A DNA stretch of 64,000 nt from Plasmodium coatneyi. Taxonomy: Eukaryota; Apicomplexa; Aconoidasida; Haemosporida; Plasmodiidae. The notes beneath the pieces are model-generated. The model saw only the letters and a program-made list of their open reading frames with translations, was not told where the DNA came from and did no database searches. Shown piece by piece: positions 58,202 to 64,000 of this stretch (positions are counted from its first letter, which is position 1; each line of letters starts with the position of its first letter). The translations under genes and the position numbers were made by a program. The stretch is from assembly GCF_001680005.1 (NCBI RefSeq), contig NC_033569.1, positions 62,001 through 126,000 of the forward strand. The letters run 5' to 3'.

Positions 58202-59870
58202 ATGTCTGGTATGACGTTCCTTTGCCTTCTATGGTTTGCGACACTTGGTTCTACAACATCGCAGTAAATTTTCATGCTCTATCGCCGTTAAATATATATA
58301 TATATTTAAGCAATTCACATGTTAAGGGAGCGGTCCGTCTATGGTGACTCTATCCCACGCGCATAACCACTTGTTCGATAGTTTTCGCTTCATCCCACCT
58401 TCACTCAATTTTTACAATTCATAGAGATGAATTTCCAACGGTTAGGTGGGGACAGAGCTCAAAGAAGTTGACGCTAATCATTTCCATCCCGTTCGTCCAA
58501 GGGGAAAAGGTGGAATTTACGGAAAGGTGAAAAAACCACTGGGGAGAGGAAGCACGAGAGAAAACGCTATTCCAAAAAAAAAATATATCACTCATCGTTT
58601 ATCGCTATGGTTGCACGTCCATCAGCGCTGGATAAAGCCTGAGCAAAAAAGAAAAGATTGACGTAGCAGATATGGGCACTCCTCCACCCGTTCAAACTTT
58701 TACCTTCTTCCACTCGCGTTGGTATGCCTGCTTAACACGTTCCCCCTTCCCCCCGCTATAGTAACATACACCTCACAGCACCCAACAAGCAGGGTCAGAA
58801 CTTCGAACTCAGCTTAGATTTACTAAGACCGATAATCCCAGAGGTAAGCACCTTCGGTGGTACTCCACAGATAATTCTTTATTGTATTACCATTCATAAG
58901 GAATACACAGTGAACCATCCCCGTGGGATGCATTACAACCTCGCCTCCTTTTTCATACTGTCTCTTTTGCATTTCCGATTTGAACTCAAACTCAGAAATG
59001 TTCCTACACCTCGATGGACAGCGGGCTAAAATTACAAATTGAGAAACGGGTCAAGGTTAGCTGCGCATTATTTTGTTACACTTTTTTTGCTCACACTTAA
59101 TTTATGTGAACACCTTTCATGTGGATCTTCCCAACATCCCCCCGAAGGAACCCTGTTGGAAGCGGTTGACGAAAAACGAAAAAGTGAATTTTTTGATAAA
59201 GGACAAAAGGCTTAGCGATCCAACTGAGTAAAAAATAACAGATTAATGCGTTCCTATGCGATTGATTAATTGCTTAAAATTTGTTCAGAGCTTTGCGTAC
59301 GTTATTCATGTTGGGTGTATGAATATTGTTTCCCCCAGAATGCACAACGCACGTGCTATATAACAATGGGAAAAATCCCCCCCTTCATTTTTTCCCCCCT
59401 ATTGGCAGCTGTGAAGAGGCCAAGGAAGTCTGGCTGGCGGAATACATGTAAGACGAAACCTACGTCACTTCTCTTTTGACTTCGCTGCACCTTTTGCCAA
59501 TTTTGCAACCCTGCCACGGGAACGTACCCCCTGATGAATTTATTTCCTGGTCCCATGCACTTCACAGGTTTTTTAAAAGGAAAAATAAGTTAAACATCTC
59601 CCCAACAAGCGTGGATGATGCTGACCCAACGAAAAAAAAGGACGTCGTGCAGGCAAGCAAAATGGCATAATATGCACATCGCCATACGGTCATATGCCAT
59701 GATGGAACGCAAAAGGGGGCTAATTCGGCGTCTTCTGCTCGCTCCTATAATATATTTATACACATATATATGTATTTTTTCTTTTTTTTTTCCCTTTTTC
59801 CCCCGCGAAACAGAACATAATTGACAGCTTGAAGGATGCCCACCCAAATTTCTCCCTGCACGAATATTAG
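58202..59870 (+). CDS. CS-domain (p23/HACD3-like) co-chaperone-type protein, eight small exons
   Basis: Exons: 58202..58208, 58427..58526, 58762..58843, 58996..59055, 59148..59227, 59409..59447, 59568..59652 and 59814..59870. Every phase agrees and the total is 510 bp, or 169 aa. The joined product begins MSDEFPTVRWGQSSKKLTL and carries a complete CS domain (about residues 3-95): beta strands with the Trp-Gly-Gln start, FELSLDLLRPIIPE, LKLQIEKRVK and CWKRLTKNEKVNF. The last matches the W-x-R-L-T-K motif of p23 and of the CS domain of HACD3/B-ind1. CS proteins usually assist Hsp90. The tail after residue 100 is charged and lacks the long acidic end of classical p23. Exon 1 is only seven bases. 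Intron 7 appears to use a GC donor (CAG/GCAAGC). A GT donor six bases earlier would remove two residues. Confidence 0.85.
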
Positions 59871-59973
59871 CAAAAATGGGGAAGCGGGAAAAAAGAAATT
59901 TATAAAGAAGGCATAGCCATAACACGACCGCCATGTAAATTTATGCACATGATGAAGAAAAGCATTTCCAAAA

Positions 59974-60518
59974 ATGGATAATCCGAACATAAGCCTTCTT
60001 TTCAACCTGATAAACAGTGACTTCTTATCGTATTTTTCCTCACATGCGACTTTTTTTTTTTTTTTTTTTTCCATTTTGAATTGTTTGGCCTCGCCAGAGC
60101 AACGTGGCGCACTTGCACGTATGCATAAGCTGTACGTTCAAAGAGCTATAAAATGGCGTGGTTGTACGATGGCCCCTAACTGTTCCTCATTCGTGCCTCT
60201 TTACAGACTTATGTATGCGCCGAACCAAATGAACGCTGAGTGGGGGAAAATCTTGCCACTGCATGACTAGCCATTTTGGGAAAAAAAAAAAAAAAAAAAA
60301 AAAAAAAAACATCCTGCCGATTTATTTTGCATACATTGTTTTTTCGTACCATTTTTCATTCACTTTGCATTTTCCCTTTTGTGAGGAACCAAAGCGAAAG
60401 ATCATTTAAGCACAATGCATGGTTGATTAGGAGGAAATGCCTGCATCCACAATATTTTAATGGCCCAAGCAAGGATCATATCGTTGAAGGAAAGTCTGCT
60501 TTACCTTCCGAACCGTAA
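59974..60518 (+). CDS. candidate 96-aa basic protein, three exons
   Basis: Proposed exons are 59974..60016, 60098..60212 and 60386..60518, with phases 1 and 2. The product begins MDNPNISLLFNLIN and continues KQRGALARMHKLYVQRAIKWR. The last exon encodes NQSERSFKHNAWLIRRKCLH and ends in SALPSEP. Unspliced, the first frame runs to 60270 through a poly(T)-encoded Phe run, which is clearly intronic. The acceptors (CTCGCCAG, TTTGTGAG) are fair, while the first donor (GTGACT) is weak. The basic, mostly helical product without membrane segments could be a small organellar or ribosomal-type protein, but I do not recognise it. An overlapping plus-strand ORF at 60460-60723 is in another frame. Confidence 0.4.
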
Positions 60519-61064
60519 CAGGAAAAGAGGGGCATATAACTACGCTGCAGGAGAGGCATTTAACTTTTGCCATCCTGGGGGCATCCTTCCACCAATTTGT
60601 GGACAACCACTTGATGATTTTTTTAAGTGCCCATTTTGTAAAATAAAAAAAACTGTTCAGACGGGGCAAATATTTGATACCGTCAACAAGCATGGACATC
60701 TCCCTCCCCAATTGATTATATGACCAGCTGCGTAACCGTATGTGATGTGCTATGCAAAGGATCTTTTTTATCGTCCAATGCGTGTAGCCCATTTATTCCT
60801 ATACAAACCCAAGGGTGCAGTTATGTTCCGGATCATCAATTTGGCCTCCCCTAATTGCCTGAAGGAATAATATAAGAACTGCGTACCCACACCAGCAACA
60901 GCGGTTCGCGTTAAAGCGTATTTGAAGGTTGACCCTCACACACACACAACATCCAATGTGTACAATCGAACGTAGTTGTGTACTTCCACATGTGGACCCT
61001 TAAGTACCCCCTCATGCGGCAACAAATGCATCACACAGATTGTTCACACATTGCCTGACGAACA
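60519..61064. other. intergenic DNA before the coiled-coil/WD40 gene
   Basis: No supported coding sequence. Open frames on both strands at 60457-60792 oppose each other and neither shows a domain. The region should hold the promoter of the 885-aa gene. Confidence 0.45.
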
Positions 61065-63722
61065 ATGGCCGAAGACTGGAAAAATACAATTTTGCAACGC
61101 ATGAAACGGAGGAATGTTGCGCAGAGCCAGAGATACGAACCAGTACTAACCTCGTATAACGCCCTAGTGGATGAAAAAAATAAACTGACAGCCATCATTG
61201 CATCGTTTACATCAGAAAATGTGTTCATGCTTAATGGTAAACATTCGAGTATCTCCCTTTCCAGTCGAGAAAATTCTATTCCGAACATTTTGAACCAATT
61301 CTATGCACAACGTGAAGATTACGATGGGGACAATGTGACACACCGGAACATGTCCCTTAGCCTAGCATCGGCGAATGATGCCACGACGGACGGATCTCCA
61401 GGGGGGGCAGCAACCCCGTCAGGTGATATCGTCAAAACGGAGGACAGACTCACAAACGGAGTCTCCAAAAGAGAATTGCTCCAAGTCATTAAGGAAAAAG
61501 CCAAAGCAGACGAAATGATACTTCTGCTAAAAAACAACATAAATGAAAAAAAAAAAATCCTAAACAATTTGAACAAACAAAATAAAACATTGAACGACGC
61601 ACTGGTAAAAAAGGAACAACAGCTGAATGAGAAGAAGGAAAAGTTGTGCAATCTGCAAAATGTTATTTGTAGACAAAAGAAGGACATAAAATTGTACGCC
61701 AGTTGTAACGTATCATTGAAGAGGAAAATAAAATTGAGCCAAAAGAAAAACCAAAAAGTGATTCACGAATTTGACGCAATCAGACTTTCCTATTTCAAAA
61801 TATGGAAAGAAGCTTTCCAACTGAAAACGTGCAAAAAAAATCTGCAGAAGGAGTACTTTACGATCAGAAGTGAATTATTACAGAAAAAAATCGAAAATGA
61901 AAAACTCCTTCAGTGTTTGTTAAAAATTAAGAAAGCATACAGACGTCAGTTGATCAAGATGCACACGTATATGCGACAACGAAAGGACAATTATACCAAC
62001 CTTTCAGGGAAAAGTCAAACACACAGACAAAGGTTTTCTAAAAAGCATAAGTTCTTTTTAACCCTGTACTGGGACAAACTGCACTACATGCATAGCTGTG
62101 GGGAACCCCCTTCGGCGGATTCACACCATTCGCATCGTAAGAGCAACATTTTTGCAAAGAGAAAAAACAATTTGTTAGCCATACCGGGTAGAAGTAGCCA
62201 TGGTGAGGAGATGCCCCACGAGGAAAAGTCCCAATGGGGGGGAAACGCACCCGCTCCAGAAGCACCACATGCAATTGGGAAAAACAAATACAGCGTCTTA
62301 CGAGACGATGTGGAGGTAACAAACAATAAAACTTCCCCTTTTCAAAACGGTGGGGAAAACCACAACCAAGTCGGGGCAACGAATCTCCGAAATAACTACC
62401 GTGCGAAAGGAACGTATCAAACCGCGTCAAATGATCCAACTCAATTCTTTAATGACGGTTTACGTAGACACCGTTTGTACAAGATAAAGGCACGCCTAAA
62501 TGTTCACACGAGCAGCAGTGTCCTCTGTTTTAGCCCTTTCCCCGGAGCATATCCCCAGGGTGACTCACACAAATATGTAAAAGCAGAATGGGCGGAAAAG
62601 CAGCGCCGTTACACCTCTGATAGAGAGAACCAATTGAACGCATCAGGTTTAACAAACCGTGGTGAGAATGAAACCTCTCCAATTTATTACAACAGTAACT
62701 TCGACAGTGATGTTAGTATGGTCAGCAGCGTTGATATGGATGGTAGCTATGGAGACTATTCCGAGTGGAGGGACCCCGATCCGGTTTCCTTGCGTGAGAT
62801 TTCTGTTCCCCACCCAACAGATGAACCCCTTCATAACGCCCTCGTCACCTGTGCAGAGGACGGAAGCATCTCCTTCGTAAAGATCAAAAAAGATAAACTG
62901 ACCTGCATTAAACGTTTCCAAATAACCGACCAGAAAATCGCAGCGAACAATGTGTGCGTTCACCCCGCCGGCAAACAATCCATACTCTCCCTAAGAAACA
63001 ATGCCATTTGCCTATTTAATAACGAAAGCAGCGAAATTGAAAAATGGTACCACTCCCATGAGGAAAAAATAACATCGATTAATTTTTTGCACCATTTTAG
63101 TTACTCGGACGAGCTGCCCCTAAATGGTGGCTCCCCAGGAGAGAGTCCTTTTTTTTATTCCACCAGTTTAGACAAAACGGTAAAATTCTTCCACGTAGAA
63201 AGAGGAAGTTTTTACAGTTCACTTCACCTAAATGATGCGATTACCTGCTCGTGCAAGTCAAACAAACAACCACTTGTCCTCATTGGAACGCGCTCAGGTT
63301 CAGTCATATGTTACGATGTAAGAGTCCACAACAAGGGCGTAACCCAGGCAGCACTTTATCAAAAGAATATTCTCGACGATGAAATTTCCGGCGTCAGTTT
63401 CTCCCCAGATGATCGACTAATAGCAATACAGTCCATCCGCGGGAAGACCAAACTGATAAACACAAATAAAATAAATTTTTTTCAGTGTCTTGAAAATCCA
63501 GATTTTTTAAAAAAGGAAAGTCCCACGTGTGCACCTGTTTTTTCGCCTGATGGGAACGACTTGATTTGCACCTTCCCCTATGCCCTAATTGCACACAATG
63601 TAGTGACGCATTCTTACGTCACCGTTGTTAATGACGAGCTTGGCCAGATAAACGGGGCGCAGTACCTCCCGGGTGGCAACCTGTGCACAATTCACGCGGA
63701 TGGAAACGTTGCCATTTGGTGA
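61065..63722 (+). CDS. 885-aa coiled-coil plus WD40 protein, ATG16L-like architecture
   Basis: A single exon from ATG at 61065 to TGA at 63720-63722. The N terminus (MAEDWKNTILQRMKRRNVAQ, then YEPVLTSYNALVDEKNKL) has the spacing of the ATG5-binding helix of ATG16: Trp, Ile/Leu, a basic cluster, then an aromatic-Glu and Tyr-Asn-x-Leu. Residues about 135-315 are a long Lys/Gln/Asn-rich coiled coil. A low-complexity linker follows (about 320-580). The C-terminal 300 residues form a WD40-type propeller, e.g. TCAEDGSISFVKI, STSLDKTVKFFHV, IGTRSGSVICYDV, VSFSPDDRLIAIQ, FSPDGNDLICTF, IHADGNVAIW. ATG16L joins ATG12-ATG5 to drive ATG8 lipidation, which in these parasites acts on the apicoplast membrane. 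The coiled-coil/WD40 layout is clear. The ATG16L identity is an inference. Confidence 0.8.
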   Translation: MAEDWKNTILQRMKRRNVAQSQRYEPVLTSYNALVDEKNKLTAIIASFTSENVFMLNGKHSSISLSSRENSIPNILNQFYAQREDYDGDNVTHRNMSLSLASANDATTDGSPGGAATPSGDIVKTEDRLTNGVSKRELLQVIKEKAKADEMILLLKNNINEKKKILNNLNKQNKTLNDALVKKEQQLNEKKEKLCNLQNVICRQKKDIKLYASCNVSLKRKIKLSQKKNQKVIHEFDAIRLSYFKIWKEAFQLKTCKKNLQKEYFTIRSELLQKKIENEKLLQCLLKIKKAYRRQLIKMHTYMRQRKDNYTNLSGKSQTHRQRFSKKHKFFLTLYWDKLHYMHSCGEPPSADSHHSHRKSNIFAKRKNNLLAIPGRSSHGEEMPHEEKSQWGGNAPAPEAPHAIGKNKYSVLRDDVEVTNNKTSPFQNGGENHNQVGATNLRNNYRAKGTYQTASNDPTQFFNDGLRRHRLYKIKARLNVHTSSSVLCFSPFPGAYPQGDSHKYVKAEWAEKQRRYTSDRENQLNASGLTNRGENETSPIYYNSNFDSDVSMVSSVDMDGSYGDYSEWRDPDPVSLREISVPHPTDEPLHNALVTCAEDGSISFVKIKKDKLTCIKRFQITDQKIAANNVCVHPAGKQSILSLRNNAICLFNNESSEIEKWYHSHEEKITSINFLHHFSYSDELPLNGGSPGESPFFYSTSLDKTVKFFHVERGSFYSSLHLNDAITCSCKSNKQPLVLIGTRSGSVICYDVRVHNKGVTQAALYQKNILDDEISGVSFSPDDRLIAIQSIRGKTKLINTNKINFFQCLENPDFLKKESPTCAPVFSPDGNDLICTFPYALIAHNVVTHSYVTVVNDELGQINGAQYLPGGNLCTIHADGNVAIW

Positions 63723-64000
63723 AATTGGCAGAGGTGCATTGCTGCCATTTTTGTTGCGTCTTTTTCGTCCTTTCTAATGGGTAACGTAACCCCCAACCAA
63801 CCCAACCCGTTTATGAGTGGCACCCATGTGGTGACACGCATTTCTTGTTTCGTTCCATCACCGCTTTGTCATACCCTTAACCCGTTTTTGGAGAACGCCC
63901 CATTTGGCTCATTATCCATTTGTTCAAAAAAAAATACACATATATATATATATATACGTGTAACTACGCGTGGAAGAGGAACGCCAAGTCTTCCTTCGTC
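63723..64000. other. 3' flank of the 885-aa gene
   Basis: It contains the presumed 3' untranslated region and an AT repeat near 63938-63955. Nothing else is seen before the window ends. Confidence 0.5.

Noticed and set aside
60460..60792. Opposed ORFs, one with a CPFC motif
   Set aside because: The two strands mirror each other, neither has splice support, and the plus-strand one overlaps the last exon of a better candidate in another frame.
1..64000. Telomeric heptamer arrays, transposons, CRISPR arrays, viral or toxin genes
   Set aside because: None was seen. The window looks like ordinary chromosome-internal Plasmodium DNA near a subtelomere.

Overview
This window is nuclear DNA from a malaria parasite, most likely of the vivax/knowlesi clade of Plasmodium (P. 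knowlesi, coatneyi, cynomolgi, vivax and relatives). The evidence is one intact giant reticulocyte/normocyte-binding protein gene, a rhoptry neck protein 3 (RON3) gene, an apicoplast tryptophanyl-tRNA synthetase, small introns with GT-AG borders, long poly(A)/poly(T) tracts, and coding DNA that is much less AT-rich than in P. falciparum. From memory, the order coronin - thymidylate kinase - TraB protein - DRS1 helicase - TrpRS - RON3 matches the right end of P. falciparum chromosome 12. The species itself cannot be fixed from the sequence. Everything here is eukaryotic, so operons, ribosome binding sites and CRISPR arrays do not apply.

Layout. (1) 1-10.2 kb: a reticulocyte/normocyte-binding protein on the minus strand, with a 55-bp signal-peptide exon and one exon of 8.3 kb. 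(2) 10.2-20.9 kb: an AT-rich, nearly gene-free stretch of about 10 kb that holds only a 73-residue membrane protein (16.16-16.59 kb). (3) 20.9-28.9 kb: RON3 on the plus strand, which I assembled from eight exons into 2214 codons. (4) 29-33.9 kb: intergenic DNA with tRNA-Gln(TTG) and tRNA-Val(AAC). (5) 33.9-43.6 kb: a 681-aa unknown protein, a 60-aa membrane ORF directly upstream of apicoplast TrpRS (three exons), and a 631-aa unknown protein on the minus strand. (6) 43.6-54 kb: DRS1-like DEAD-box helicase (-), TraB-family protein (+), thymidylate kinase (+, seven exons) and coronin (-). (7) 54-64 kb: compact, intron-rich small genes. These are a two-TM protein (-), two unresolved candidates, a CS/p23-domain protein (+, eight exons), a small three-exon candidate, and an 885-aa coiled-coil plus WD40 protein whose architecture resembles ATG16L.

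Functionally, the left half is dominated by host-cell invasion. The surface adhesin is expected in micronemes or rhoptries and RON3 is a rhoptry protein. Both have GTGCAC-type motifs, of the kind bound by the invasion regulator AP2-I, a few hundred bases upstream. The right half is mainly housekeeping: ribosome biogenesis, dTMP phosphorylation, actin regulation, apicoplast translation, and possibly autophagy-machinery-dependent apicoplast maintenance. I derived exon structures by hand from splice consensus and phase agreement. Where two solutions are possible, the entry says so.
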